Origin: Sipunculus nudus
Taxonomy: Eukaryota; Annelida; Sipuncula; Golfingiida; Sipunculidae
NCBI GenBank assembly: GCA_026874595.1
Contig: CM049314.1
Span: 54,541,812-54,605,811, forward strand
Length of the DNA stretch: 64,000 bases
Direction of reading: 5' to 3'
The notes beneath the pieces were generated by a model, which worked only from the letters and a program-made list of their open reading frames with translations, made no database searches and was not told the origin of the DNA. Made by a program: the position numbers and the translations under genes. Positions 25,651 through 39,032 of this stretch are shown here, one piece after another (within the stretch, counting starts at the first letter, position 1; every line of letters begins with the position of its first letter).

Positions 25651-27399
25651 ATTATTTAACTTTAACTTTTCTGACAACAGGAGAAACATAAACCTGGAGG
25701 AACCTGCTTATTGGATGTCAAGCTTATTACCCACTTATATAATTAGAGTCAGATTAAGATCTTTACTATATTATGACCAGATATTTTTATTCAGATGCAC
25801 TTATTCATGTAAAAATCCAGCATACAAATGTTTTCACAGCTGTATATATAAGGGTGTTAAACCTATTTCACATGACGTTAATAACCGTCAAATAGAGGTG
25901 TAAATAACAGTGGTGTAAGACACTTACCACACCCTGGTGTCCTAAGTAACAGAAAATACATCTTCAAACTGGAAGGGGTACTCTGATAGTGATGCAGAAG
26001 TGAGAAAATTTTGTTAAGTGACCGTTAAAAAATACTCAGCACAGATTCAAATTCAGTTATCAGTCACTGAGATCAGAAGCGTGCCCACGCCAAGATATAT
26101 ATAACATTTATAAAACCACGAGCGGAATGCATAAAATTTCAAAGAAGGCAGTTTGGCAGATTATTAGCAGTAGTATTGTGCTAGAGTCACACTAATATTC
26201 AATGAACTCATTTTTCTTGTTACTTCCGGAAGTTCTTCTCTCCTGAAGTATCTATACAGGAACGGATGCTGATAAATCGCATCACCAGCTGTTAAGTAAC
26301 TTGTCTCTAGCTATTTTAGCAAAGTCTCTCACATTTTCAAACTGAGAAAACGTCTAATTTGTATGCTTCGGGATGATATCTACAGCTTCTTCGCCTTCTT
26401 GGAAACTTGATAATTTCTGGATTCTTTCTCAGCTCAGCAGATGGGGAGGGATCTTAAGCTTCATATTTGTGACTGTAGATAATGAGTGTAAACACTACTC
26501 AGGAATAATCTTAATGGGAAGGTTTTATGCTTTTTGCAGTTATTCATAAATTAATGTGGAAATGGGATAAAAATTGTTTTTTTATCATCAGTAACACATG
26601 CCCCATATATCACTAAAATGTAGAAGCTAGAACAGTACTGAATATTTCTCTCTTTAATAGAGGAGTGTCTTTCTAGTATACTGCGATTTTGCGGTTTGAT
26701 GACTCCTGGGCCCACAATGTATCTCCTTTGATGGAAGTGTGCTACCCACAATTCCTCAAGGGTCACAATGGCAAATAAGTTAATTGAAGTTTCATTTAGG
26801 TCCGTTATAATATCCATGAACACTAAAGTTTACGAATCACTTCAATTTAAGGAATAGGATACGGCTTCAAAATTATCTAAACCTTTAATCTTAGCTTTTG
26901 GTTTATTATTTTGGCAACCTATTTCACGGGAGTCCTTGACCACAAAAAACTTTGACTTCCATTTTGTCATTTAGCTATTACAGAAGCAAACGATATGGGG
27001 TTTTGTGTCCTTCACAATAAATATAAATTTATTCCTGTTGATCTTCCATTTCAGAGTGTATCCTTGCATCATTACTTAACGGCTATTACAAGTGGGGTCC
27101 TGCCTGCACAGAAAATGTGTGACATATATCTAAAATATGAATGTTTGACCCATACCGCTTTTAAAGCTGATTACATTTTTAGAGCTGGCGATATACGTGC
27201 CCTCCATAAAAAAAAATTCTCATATGTTAATCACAAGTACGTTCCAATACAATACTAGCGTCATTTGTCTTTTAGAGTGGGGGCAATTGTACACTAGTTA
27301 TTTACTGAAAGTCTACTTAGAGGCTATGGATTCAAAGTAAAACTCATGGTCACTTAGCGGTATGTATCATTATCCTTAAAGTATATGGCTGTCGGAGGA

Positions 27400-28880
27400 T
27401 GAAAACGAAATGCTTGATCTACATGAAAACAGGAATTCTATTTTGTCACATCATGAGAACGGGATGCCTGATCAATTTGGAAACAGGCATCAGATGAATC
27501 AGATGAAAAGGGGATGCCTGATCTATATGTGAAACATGAAACATAACCTGTTAGAATATGAAAACAGGATGCCTTATCCACATGTAACATTCACACTGTC
27601 AACGAACTAGGACGAGGTGCCTGAGGAAACTGTGCTTAGAGAAATAATAAAAACAGGAACATGTAGTCCAGGTTAAGATAGACAAAACATTATTTTGAAG
27701 AAATAGAGGAAGACTGTTCAATGGGTCAGATAAAGGAAAACAGAATAATTTAAGGAAAGCAGAGCATCGAATTCAGAAAGAGGGAAACAAGAACACGGAA
27801 AATATATCGAGAAAGATGGATAGGAAAGTAAAATAAGGAGGAAGCCAAGTCATTTATCAGGAAAAAGAGTAACACTAGGAAAACCAACAGAAGGAGAAGG
27901 CTTAGAACCAGAATGAAAAAAACCCCAGAATTTTAGTAAAAGTATAAGTTAGAATGTAAACTGAGCATACTTATAGAGAAAGAAGGATAAAACGAGATAA
28001 AAGAAAGCAGAGAACCAGTTTAATGATAGAAACCCTCAGAGATAGGAAGTAGGAAGAACAAAAGCAAAGAATCTGTTTAAGTACTAAGTGTTTAGCACTG
28101 CTTAAGTTTACCGAAAAGGAGTGGAGGATTTTTTCGAGGAATAGCAAAATGATAAAAAAAGCAAAAATTAGAAAAAATGATACTGGTGGGTTAAGACGAA
28201 AGAAAAGAATCAGTGCGCCAGTTAAGTTAACGGAAAAGATCAATACGGAGAACAAAATCAGAGAAAGAACCTGGAAAGAGAGCGGAAGAGTATTAGGACA
28301 ATAACCTAATCAAGAGCAAGATCAAGGATCCAATTAAAACAACAGCGAGAAGCTACAGAGCAGAGCAGGGCTCGGAAGTGAAAAATAGGCAGAGATTCTA
28401 GTGTCAAGACCAAAGAAAGAGAAACAATGAGAAAGCTCACAGAGAGAGGAGGTTTAAGACGAGAAAATCTTTTTGATGGTCAGAGAAAAAAAAACCAGGA
28501 TTTAGCAAACTATTAGAGAGGAGAATTTGAAGAAACGAGTAAACCTCAAAACCAGTTTAAGGAAAGAAAAGCTTAAAGAAAAATATCTTTAAGAATGGGA
28601 GGATTAGGACGAGAAAAAAAGAAGCAGAGGACCAATTCAATGATCGGGACAAGAGCAATCCTGAACATTAACATAGAGAGGAGGTTTGGGGCAAGAAAAT
28701 AAACAGAGAAAAATGTGTTCAGGAAAAGAGAACCTTGAGCAAACTGTCAGGGACGGAAATATTAGGATGAGAAAAAGAGAGCAGAGAACCAGTCAAGGAC
28801 CAGTGAAAGGACAACACTGAAGGAACAGATAGAGGAGAGTTAACACATGGGGAGAAAAAGAAGGGGCCTCCTCGGGTTAA
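27400..28880 (+). repeat. Purine-biased degenerate repeat array, copy 1
   Basis: For nearly 1.5 kb the + strand is overwhelmingly A and G. The first part repeats words like GAAAACGGGATGCCTGATC; the rest repeats AGAACCAGTTTAA, GGAGGATTAGGACGAGAAA and ACAAGAGCAA at irregular spacing. It appears to be a very old tandem array whose period has decayed but whose strand asymmetry has not. The equivalent array is in copy 3 (41.26-42.64 kb) and is deleted in copy 2. Confidence 0.75.
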
Positions 28881-29004
28881 GGATAATCATCAAGGTTGGG
28901 ATGGCTTGCAGATAAGAGGGCGGATAAAAAATTGGGTCATTTTAATAAAATATAAATATCAAAATATCACTTTGATTTCATATATATATTTCAGATATTA
29001 TATA

Positions 29005-29006
29005 CA

Positions 29007-29045
<39 letters not shown>
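29005..29045. repeat. (AT)n microsatellite at end of purine array
   Basis: About 20 AT units; the equivalent place in copy 3 carries a longer tract at 42749-42791. Confidence 0.95.
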
Positions 29046-29048
<3 letters not shown>

Positions 29049-32000
29049 AACTTAAAAGTGGGAGGGGGATATATACTCCCTATCCCCCCGTATTTGACAA
29101 CCCTGCTGGTAAACAACTCAATGAATCGAAAGCCTAAATTTAAATATGTCACCCATGAGAGCAATATTGTACTCCGAGTGACTCGGCAATGTAATGATGT
29201 AGTTTTCTAAAACACAGAACCAAACATATCACAGGCTTCTGTCAAGAGAAAAAGTGCAAACCATTGATTAATTTATTATAGAAATATAGACTTAAAGATG
29301 CGTCACACAGTTACAAATATCTGTTAAATATACATACTTAGGTACTCGTGAATTACAATCACTCCTTATATTGATTGATTCCTGTAGTGTCTACTTTAAA
29401 TAAATATGATCTCAATAAATCTTGATCACAGAAGCCGTGTTATTTCAGATGGAATTTTGAGTTTTTGTAAAGTTAAGAAATATAGTCTGGAACATGTATT
29501 GTTTCTGTAATTTGATTTAAACAATTGAAAAGTATATTATTATCTAAGTAGAATTTGATGACTGATATGCAGGACATGAGATATAATAACTTATAAATGT
29601 ATCATTATTCAACAAGATCAGAAGGTAGAATGACTTTTTTTTCGTTTAGCTTGGACAACAAGTCTGTAGATGTAGTATAGATAATGTGTTTCTTCACTCT
29701 CGGTGTTGCGGGATAATATAATTAGTCGTCACAGTCAGTGCATGTTACAGATAAGTAGACCATTCTTTCATAAGCTTCTCAATGGAGGTTGAATATTTCT
29801 TTTTTTACTTTGGTCACAATAACATTCTCTTTAAACTTCCTTCTGTCTGTCACCTCAATGCCAATGTTATTTAAGTTGTTTACCGTTAAAACGGGTTGAA
29901 AAGGTACAAATATAAAAGGAAAGTCATCCCGTTTGGTGTCAAATTTATCTGGTGAGAATAACTTATGTTTAGTACGACTGTTTTCTATTGGTAATATTCC
30001 TGTACAGGATAATATTCATTTTATAATGGAAGCAGACGGCAAATAGTTGAGGTTAAATTTAATGATATATCAATACCTGTTTTCTCTCTGTTTTAATCTT
30101 AACTTAAAATACAGTGAATGCCGTTAAAAACATTGGTTGTTACAATTAGCTATTCGATAAATCAATCTTGAACCCATAAGGGAAAATAGAACAGATGATT
30201 TACATTACCTGTGGTGAAATACTAGAAATAAGTATGAAGCCAGTAAGTCAGTGTTGTGTCAGATACATGGTTAAATAAAAGACACTTAAATGTCAATAAC
30301 AATGGTAGACCGTGATCAATTCAAATTTACGCAAGTCATTGGTAAGAACTATCTATCTCTTTTTCAATAAACCAGTCACAGACCCTCGTCCTCCCACCAC
30401 TTGCGGAGTGAAGAGGGAACTAAAGTTTAATCATTTTTTTTACTTTCCCCTTTATTAAATACTAGAATCTCGATTACGAATCAAAGTTCACTCCAAATCA
30501 TAATCAAAACGGTATTGTAGAAAACTTCCTCAGGTATCTATTCTTTTTTAAAGTGGAAATGAACTTTAGTTTTTGGGTTACAGGTATGGCCATACATACA
30601 TTCATACATACACATAAACATGAACAGATGTTAACACATAAAGCGGACCCGATTCCAAACACTCCCCCTCTCGCCGTTTGATGAATGAAAGGGTGCCATG
30701 AAGCCATAATGGTTTCCCGTACTTGAACGAGTACTGAAAGATTGACAAAATCACGGCAGGGCTTTAAGGAACGCGGAGGTAAGCGTTTGTGACGCAGATA
30801 TCCCCTTTGGACGCTGGGCTCTGGAGGTCCAGGCCTCCGATCGGACGTCCTAATTTCTGGCCATAAGACCATGGGATTCACAACTGGCTCTTGTAGCAGT
30901 TTAAGGCCAATACCGGGTACATCAAACAACTCAATCAATTATGTAAACACCTTGCTGAAAAGTGATCCTTATATTCCATTTTAATCAATAATAATACAAC
31001 GACATGGTATCCAATCATTATAATGATATCATTAAGACGTAATACAAAAAAGATTAAATTTTACATAACTTTTCACAATTTGAAATCAATCCCGTCTTTT
31101 TGGACGCTCCAAAATTCCGTCGGACCATTCAAAGTTTTGACCTGAGCATCTGGGATGCTGCCATTTTTCTTTCTGTTGAGGTCTTGATGAAATGATACAG
31201 GTAAAAGGGAAGCAGGGTAGAATGACTAGGTCATATTACCGAAGGGTAGGGCGTTGAGGAATAAGAAAAGACGACGGGAAAAAGTTGTATTGACTGGGTC
31301 TGATTGAATAGGATGGCAGAGGATCATTGTATGTAACACTGTATCTACTGCTGCAAACGGATACAAGGTAATTAGAAAAAATGTACAATGGTGGGGAAAT
31401 CAGACTGTACTGTAATTAACAGGAGAAAAAGAAAGGCTGGCGCGTTTTGCAAGGTAAAATCTAAAAGCTGCCCCTTTTTTCCACCTTAGTACACGCGACA
31501 TCGTGCTAGAACCAGGTCATTTTATACTGAAAAAGAAACCTCCATTCAAATTTTACCTCCGTCACGGAGTTTTGTTTAAATCAACGTCTGTGTATCTGAC
31601 TATTCGTTGTTAGTCTACGAAAGCTGTCGATTTCTACGAAATTTTGTAGAGCCAAGATCCCATTAAATTTTGGTGCTGAACCTGCCTTATCCAGCAGTGT
31701 TTTTTTTTTTGCAGCAGGGAGCTATGCGATCTACTAATAGCCATTCCGGTGGTATATGTAATATGTCATATAAACTATTATGTTACAGCCGTGTTTTCTC
31801 TATATTTATCAAACTACGTAAAACAAAAGGCGGACATTGTGTGTTCGTGAACCTGAATATATATGATATATTTCAACCTTATAAGATTTAAAAAAATGGT
31901 CAAGCAGATTTTGCAAAAATCTACTGATTCAAATTATTGGTAAAGGTATGTTATTTTCAGTACTTACTATCCGAATAGCAGAGGATAATTACATTTTTCA

Positions 32001-32602
32001 CCCCCTTGCCAAAATGTGGGGGAATATATACCCCATCCCGTCTACTGACGCTTCTGCGTGCAGGAGAAACCATTGCAGACGTAAGCAATGCAGCTCTACC
32101 AAACAAAATATATAAAGTTAATCATACAGGTTATTAACCCGGGCGTGCTAAGTGTAACATAGAATAAACATGTATTGGTGAATAAGATAAGGGGTTGTGT
32201 TGAATACTAAACGCAGGGGTCTGATCTGGTAGTTCATGCGCTTAACTGAAAGCTATACTTACAGCCCGATGAGGAGATTAACACAGTGCAAAGATTGTAA
32301 CATAAACAAAAATATATATTTTGTATGAATGGAGTATATCCCTGAATGGTCGAATTCGTAAGGACAGGGGCTTCTTTATAAATTGCCACATATGGATAGA
32401 TTTCGCGTTAACGCCTTTTGTAAACATTTTCGTTGGAGCCACCTTGGAGTGGCAACAAGTAAGTAGGATACATTCCCGGCTTTTTTGTAATTCACCTAAA
32501 TAGGGCAGGTACACTTTCAGTTGTATAGTTGATAAAAGGCATGATTAATGAACGCTTCACGCTTTCATGTGTTTTCTTTCATTTAAGGACTATATCAAAA
32601 TT

Positions 32603-35600
32603 GAATTAACAATGCTATTATGTCGGGATCATTTACTGCCATCACGCCAACGTAATTACAGGTTACTCTGCATTATTACTACATAACACTCTTAACTGTC
32701 GTCTCGTTTATTAAACCACAACAAGAAAATTTACACTTCCTTATTTCTTCTGTGTCCAGGATAAGAAAGGTCAAAAGTCTAATAGCTAATTTACAACATA
32801 AGCTTTTAACAGTCCTCGCGGCACTTCTCCATTAGATTAACAATTTTTTAAAATAAATTTTCTTATCTCTACAAATTTCTTATAATATCTTGACAGAACT
32901 TAACATAGAATATGCTGCATGTGAAATGGCAGTTTATATGAGTAACTCACAATACACGCCTATAAAATTAGATATTAAATAAAATACAAATTCAGGGCGA
33001 GTAATCACAAAACACGTAAAAAAGGCAAATTTTCATTTATCGTGAATAGTTTTACTGCAATGAACGTGTAAATGAACAAATGTAGCTTTTTGTAAATGCA
33101 TCTCGTCGACTGGTAGTATAGAAGAATACCATTTCGAGATTAAACCCGGAGCAAAGCATTTCAAATGTAAGACATAATGTAGATCTTGTTTCATACTACT
33201 AAAACAAATGAACACTTCTTTTTCAATACTAATGCAAGAAACTGAGACAATCAGAAGAGGCGACAAAGGTCAATAGTAGATGGAATAAGTTCTTAAATAG
33301 GCTGTTTACTTATAGGCATGATGCATGATTTTTTAATGTCTACCGAAAAAAAAATCTACAACATCGTTTCCTTTTACATTAATTTTTGTGTCATAAGTAC
33401 TTGTTATTAATGAGTCTAGCACAGGGAGACTTTAAGCAGGCGTGAGTGCACAGTGTAGATAGATCGCACTCAATACAATCCTCAGGCGACATACATAGAT
33501 CATGAAACCAGAGCAAATTGAGCAATTTAATGAAAAAAAATAGAGATTTACTGGTACCTGGTATTTACTAGGTCTGAGCTTAGGCATGTTCTACTGGCCA
33601 TGGTTTCAAAAGCACGAATATGCAGTATGCTCTTTATTTAAGATTCCACTGAGTGGTTTTCTTCGTCTTGCATGAGAAAGTCCGCGCAAGGTTCTGTAAA
33701 TCCTCATGTTTTGTTTCTCTATGACCAGCAAAAAGGTATGATTGGAATGGTTTGTGGATTTTCCATATATTTAGAGTAATCTTGGCTAAACGGCATAAAA
33801 CAAATTTAACAGCAAACCAAGCAATGCATGGAATTCACTGAACCAAAACGGGAGCCCACACCGGAATCCGCAGACATAAGAAGCAGACGTGCTTGTCACA
33901 GAACTTATTCGACATTACAGTGATAGAATCTCTCAGGCATGGGGTAATTTAGTTAAAGTTTTCAACTGTAGTTTATTCACAAAATCAAGTGTTTTGATTC
34001 GAAAATAATCTATTGCACTAATATATCTCATGATGTCCAACCAAGAATAGTAGATTATCAACGCAAAAAGCCAACAATCATTTACCCTATTGATTGGAAT
34101 AAGGCTTCACTTATTTGTTTTATATCCCTCATAGCCTTAAAATTCGAGAAAATCCCTGAAAACTTAATTCATGTTGCTAGTGATCTACAAATAACGTCTT
34201 ATCTTGTAGGTGTGGATGGCAATATTTGTTAAAGTAATGGTGGCAGTCCTGATTGTGAAGATGCAGTTCAACTTATGATAATTAATCTAGTATTGTTCAC
34301 AAATGCTGATATAATGCACCAGTCAAACCAAAACAGCAGAATATGTTGTATATGACATGTCTGAATATAATTTAATAAACTGTGAAAAGTTTAAATTTAA
34401 ATTAAGTTGTTTACATGGATTGTGAAGGTTTGTTAAAAGTGAATGGTAGACACTATTCTGTAGACACTATATAGCTGTCGGCGTTCCAAAATCATTAGAG
34501 GTGGAAGACACGGGGGGACCCAGAGAAAACCTCTGATCTTCTATGAGCCACTGCAACCTGTTCTCATAACCATGCTGGGATTTGAACCCTTGTGAAAAGC
34601 TGGAAAATCAAGCATGTTACCGCTCGAATGTCCAAGTTTCACGTCTTCAAAAAGTAGCTTGAATTCAAAGCTCTTTTTTAATATCGCGTCAATAGTTCTT
34701 TCTTTCCATCATCCTTAAAGAAGCCATAGAGGATCAAGAGGACCCTTCTTACATGTGCTTCCTGAGGATGATGCAAAAAATTTATATTTCCTTAAGAACT
34801 TCGTCACGGCAAGAAGAGTACAGAAATCAAAGGGACTGGTCCTCATCCTGGTGTTTGCATGGCTACTGAGGAGCTGTGGTGTAATGGAAAAGGCGCCGGA
34901 CTTGTGATCAAGAGGTCATGGGTTCGAATCCCGAAGCCTCTCACCTCTTCGCTAAGACCCTTAAGCAAGGTCTCAACTCAAGTGTTCAGCATTACAAATT
35001 TGTACTGGGTTAAGTTCCATCTGCTTACGACGGGCCCTAGCAACATAAATACCGTGTGTAGGCTCTGAAGCGTCCCCAGGGAGCTACCACCGGAAATTAA
35101 TGGTAAAGCCTTCTGAGCCAGTTATTGGGAAGGGGAATTAAAACCTACACCTTTTTAACTTTAACTTCAATGACAAAAGGGAACCATAATCCTGGAGGAA
35201 CTTGCTAATTGTATATAAAGCTTATTGTCCACTTATATTATTAGAGTCAGATTAAGATCTTTACTAGATCCATATTAGAAATTGTTATTCATTAAAAATC
35301 CAACTTACAAAGGTTTTTACATCTGTATATATAAGGGTGTAAAACCTATTTTACATGACGTTGATTAGCGTTAAATAACGGTGTAAATAACGGTCGGATA
35401 AAACACTTGCCACACCCTGGTGTCCTTAGTCAAATAACAGAAAATACATTTTCAAATTGGAAGTGCAGCTCTTATTGTGTTGCACAAGTGAGAAAATTTT
35501 GTAAAGTGACCGTTTGGAAATACTCAGCACAGAATCAAATTTAGTTTTCGGTCCCTGAGATCAGATGCGTGCTCACGCCAAGAAATATATAACATTTTCA

Positions 35601-38600
35601 AATCCACAAGTGGAATGCACACGATTTCAAAGAGGGCTGGCCGAATATTACCAGTGATTCTCCAGAGTCACAATAATATTTAATCAACTAATATTCTCTC
35701 ATGTCCTTGCGGCAGTTTTTTCTCTCCTGAAGCATCTATACAGGCGCGGATGATAATAGACCGCATCACAAGCTGTTTAGTTACTGGTCTCTAACTATTT
35801 TAGCAAAGTCTCTCACATTTTCAATCTGGTTTATCGTCTAATTTACATGCTTCTGGTTGATATCTATAGTGTCTTGGAAACTCGATCATTTCTGGATTCT
35901 TTCTCAACTCATCAGATGGCGAGGGATCTCAAGCTTCATTTTTGTGACTGTAGATAATGAGTGTAAACACTACTCACATATAATCATAATGGCAATGTTT
36001 TATGCGATTGCAGTAATTAAAAAATTAATGTGAAAAGGGGCTCATACTTACTTTGACATCATCAGTAACACATGCATCATATAAGTAAAATAATGTAGAA
36101 GTGGCTAGAACAGTGCTGAATATTTCTCTCATTAGTAGGTCGATGTCTTTTTCGTTTACACTGCGATATTGCGGTTTGATGATACCTGGGCACAAAATGC
36201 ATCTGTTTTGATGGAAGAATGCTACCTAAGAGTCAACCTTAACTTTTTATTCATTATGTTGGAAACTTATTACACTGGAGTCGTTTTACCACCAAAAATA
36301 CTCTGACATCAATTTTGTCATTTAGCTATAACGGAAGCAAACGATATGGGATTTTGTGTTCTTCGGCTTCCATTCTGAAACAGAAAATTCTGCACAGAAA
36401 ATATGTGACATATATCTAAAATATGGGTGTTTGACCCAAACCGCTTTTAAAGCTGCGTTTAGTGTCAAATTTGTGTGAAGAGAATAGCTTTTGTTAAGTA
36501 CGACCGTTTTGTAATGGTGATATCCCTATACTGGTATATTCTTTGTGTTTAATTAGATGATATATCATAACCAGTTTTCTCTCTGTTTTAAGGAGGACCT
36601 AAAATGCTATGAATTCTGCTAAGAAACGGTTGTTATAATGTTGTTAGCTATTCGATAAAAAAAGAGAACTAATAAGGAAAATTAGATCAGGTGATTTAAT
36701 TTACTTGCGGTGAAATTGAAATAAAGTATGAAATTGACTACAAAATATTGAATCAACCCAGTAGGGCAGTATAGTGTCAGATACATGGTCAAATAATAGA
36801 AACCTTAATGACAATGACTACATTAGTCAGTCAGTGATTAATCCAAATATATGCAAGTGATTGTAAAGAACAATCTCTGTTCCAATAAACCAGTCGCAGA
36901 CTCTCGTCCTCCTGTCACTTGCGGAGTGAAGAGGAAACTAAAGTGTATTTATTTTCCCCTCTTGAATACTAGAATCTCAATTACGATTCCCGAAGTAGTA
37001 TTGTAGAGACCTACCCAAGGTATCTAGTCTTTTACAAAGTGGAAACAGCATTAGTTTTTGAGCAAAGGGGATCGGCATACATACACACATGAACAGATGT
37101 CAATCTACATAAACCGGACCTAATTCCAAACACTCGCCCCCTCTCCGTTTGATGAATGAAAAGGTGCCATGAAGCCATAATGGTTTCCCGTTCTTAAAAG
37201 AGCATTGAAAGATCGAAAATAATCACAAAAGGGCTTTTTGGGAAGCAAAGGTAAACGTCTCTGACGATCGAAATCTCTTTTGGACGCTCGGTTCTGGAGG
37301 TCCAAGCATCCGATCGGACGTCCTTATTTCTGGCCGTAGAACCGAGAGAATCACACTGGCTCTTGCATCAGTCACCGGCCATTACCGGGTACATCCAACA
37401 AACCACTCAATTATGTAAACAGTGTACTGAAAAGGGATTCTTATATTCCATCTTAATCAAATAATAATAAAATGACACGATATACAATCAATATAATAAT
37501 ATGATTATGACGTAATATAAAAAGAATAAATTTTACATAACTTTTCAAAATTTGAAATCGATGCCCTCTCTTGGGAAGCTCCAAAATTTTCAGACCCTTC
37601 AAAATGTTGGCCTTAGCGTCCAAGATTCAAACATTTTCTTTCTGCTGAGGCCATGGTGAAATGATATAGGAAATAGGGAAGCATGGTAGATTGATTGAAT
37701 GGTATATGACAGGGGATTATTGTATGTAACACTGCATCTACTGCGGCAAACGGATATAAGGTAATTAGAAAAAAGTGTACAATGTTGGGGGAACCAGGCT
37801 ACACGGTTACAATACACAGTCCATTATTACTCTAATAAACAGGAGTAAAAGAACGGCTGGCGCGTCTGATGAGGTAAAATCTAAAAGCTGCCCGCCCCCC
37901 CCCCCCCCTTTTTTTTTTTTTTTTTATTTTGCTCAGTACACGCGACATCGTGCTAGGAACTGGTCATTTTAAAATGAAAAAAGAAACCTATCTTGAAACT
38001 TTTACATCTGTAACGGAGATTTTGTTTTAATCAATGTCTGTGTATCTGACTATTCGATGATTGTCTAAAGCTATCGATTTCTACAATGTTTGGTAGAGGC
38101 AAGGTCCCATTAAATTGCGGTGCTGATCCTTGCTTATTCAGTAAGCCTTAGGTTGTTTTCGCTATGGTGGAGCTATGCAGTCTACTCACCTATTATTGTG
38201 TTACAATCGTGTTTTCCTAATTTTTATCAAACTACGTAAGACAATAGGCGGACAATTGTGTGTGTGTGTGAACCTGATATATATGAGATATTACAACCAT
38301 TATAAGATTTTAAAATATAGTCAAGCAGATTCTTCACAATTTTTTTTATATAATTATTGATATAAATTTGTTATTTACAATACATAAATCTTACTATCTG
38401 AATAGCAGGGAGATATTTAATTTGTTACCCCCTTGCATAAATGTGGGGGAATATATACCCATTCCGTCTATTGACGCCCCTGCGTGCTTGAGAAACCATT
38501 GAGACGTAAACCACCCAGATCAACCATACAAATATATAAAGTTAATGATACAGTTAATTAACCCCGTGAGTGCTAAGTGTAACATAGAAAAAACATGTAT

Positions 38601-39032
38601 GAGTCAATAGGAGCAGTTGTTTTTTTTTAATATTAAACGCAAGGGTTAGTTCTGGTACTTAATGCTGTTGGTTGAAAGCTTTTATTTACAACCCGATGAG
38701 GAGAATAATACAGTGCAAAGATCGTGACATAAACACAATACATATATTGTACGGATGGAGTCTGTCCCTGAAAGGGCGTATTCTTTAGGACAGGGGCTTC
38801 TTTATAAATTAGGTATAAATGTGGCTAGGTTTAATGTTAACGCCTTTTTCATACGTTTCTTTTGGAGTCACTTTAGAGTGACAACAAGTAATAACCATGT
38901 GTTCCCCCTGGTTTTTGGTAATTCATCTGAAGAGGGCGGGAATACTATCAGTAGTACGGTTGATAAATGGCATGATAATAAAAGCTGCACGCTTTCATGT
39001 GTTTTCCATAATTTAAAGACTATATCTAAATT
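32603..39032 (+). repeat. Segmental tandem unit, copy 2 (internally deleted)
   Basis: Copy 2 starts AATTAACAATGCTATTATGT and follows copy 1 in order and orientation. At about 36457 it jumps from the equivalent of 27170 (CGCTTTTAAAGCTG) to the equivalent of 29937 (GTGTCAAATTTGTGTG), losing about 2.8 kb that includes the purine array. A smaller deletion near 33780 removes the equivalent of about 23860-24310. Only a 61-codon fragment (37120-37305 minus) of the minus-strand frame seen in copy 1 is open here, and a C/T-run (37896-37926) has grown within it. No coding content is recognised. Confidence 0.85.
34858..35155 (+). mobile_element. tRNA-derived SINE, family 2, in segmental copy 2
   Basis: Orthologous-by-duplication to the SINE at 25355. 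A box TGGTGTAATGG is at 34877-34887 and a perfect-consensus B box GGTTCGAATCC at 34921-34931. The head here is closer to a canonical tRNA than the copy 1 version, including CCCGAAGCCTCTC at its 3' side. The body ends near TTATTGGGAAGGGGAATTAA. Confidence 0.75.

Larger units (their letters stand above)
22453..32602 (+). repeat. Segmental tandem unit, copy 1 (full length, about 10.15 kb)
   Basis: Copy 1 begins AATTAACAATGATATG, a border repeated at 32603 and 39033, and ends with GACTATATCAAAATTG, repeated at 39018-39032 and 52828-52842. It is the most complete copy and defines the unit. It carries a SINE (25.36 kb), a purine-rich array (27.4-28.9 kb), an (AT)n tract (29.0 kb) and single-copy-like sequence to the end. 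No reading frame is conserved among copies: the 144-codon minus frame at 30504-30938 is frameshifted in the equivalent parts of copies 2 and 4. By eye the copies share roughly 80-90 percent of bases with many small indels, so the duplications are not recent. Confidence 0.85.

Noticed and set aside
27971-28255. 94-codon hydrophobic minus-strand frame
   Set aside because: It is the pyrimidine strand of the purine-biased array, which necessarily reads as Phe, Leu and Ser.
30504-30938. 144-codon minus-strand frame in segmental copy 1, with relatives at 37120-37305 and 50802-51173
   Set aside because: The frames are shifted relative to one another in the three copies and show no domain. The C-terminal VCVCMNVCM patch is a translated CATA/CA microsatellite.
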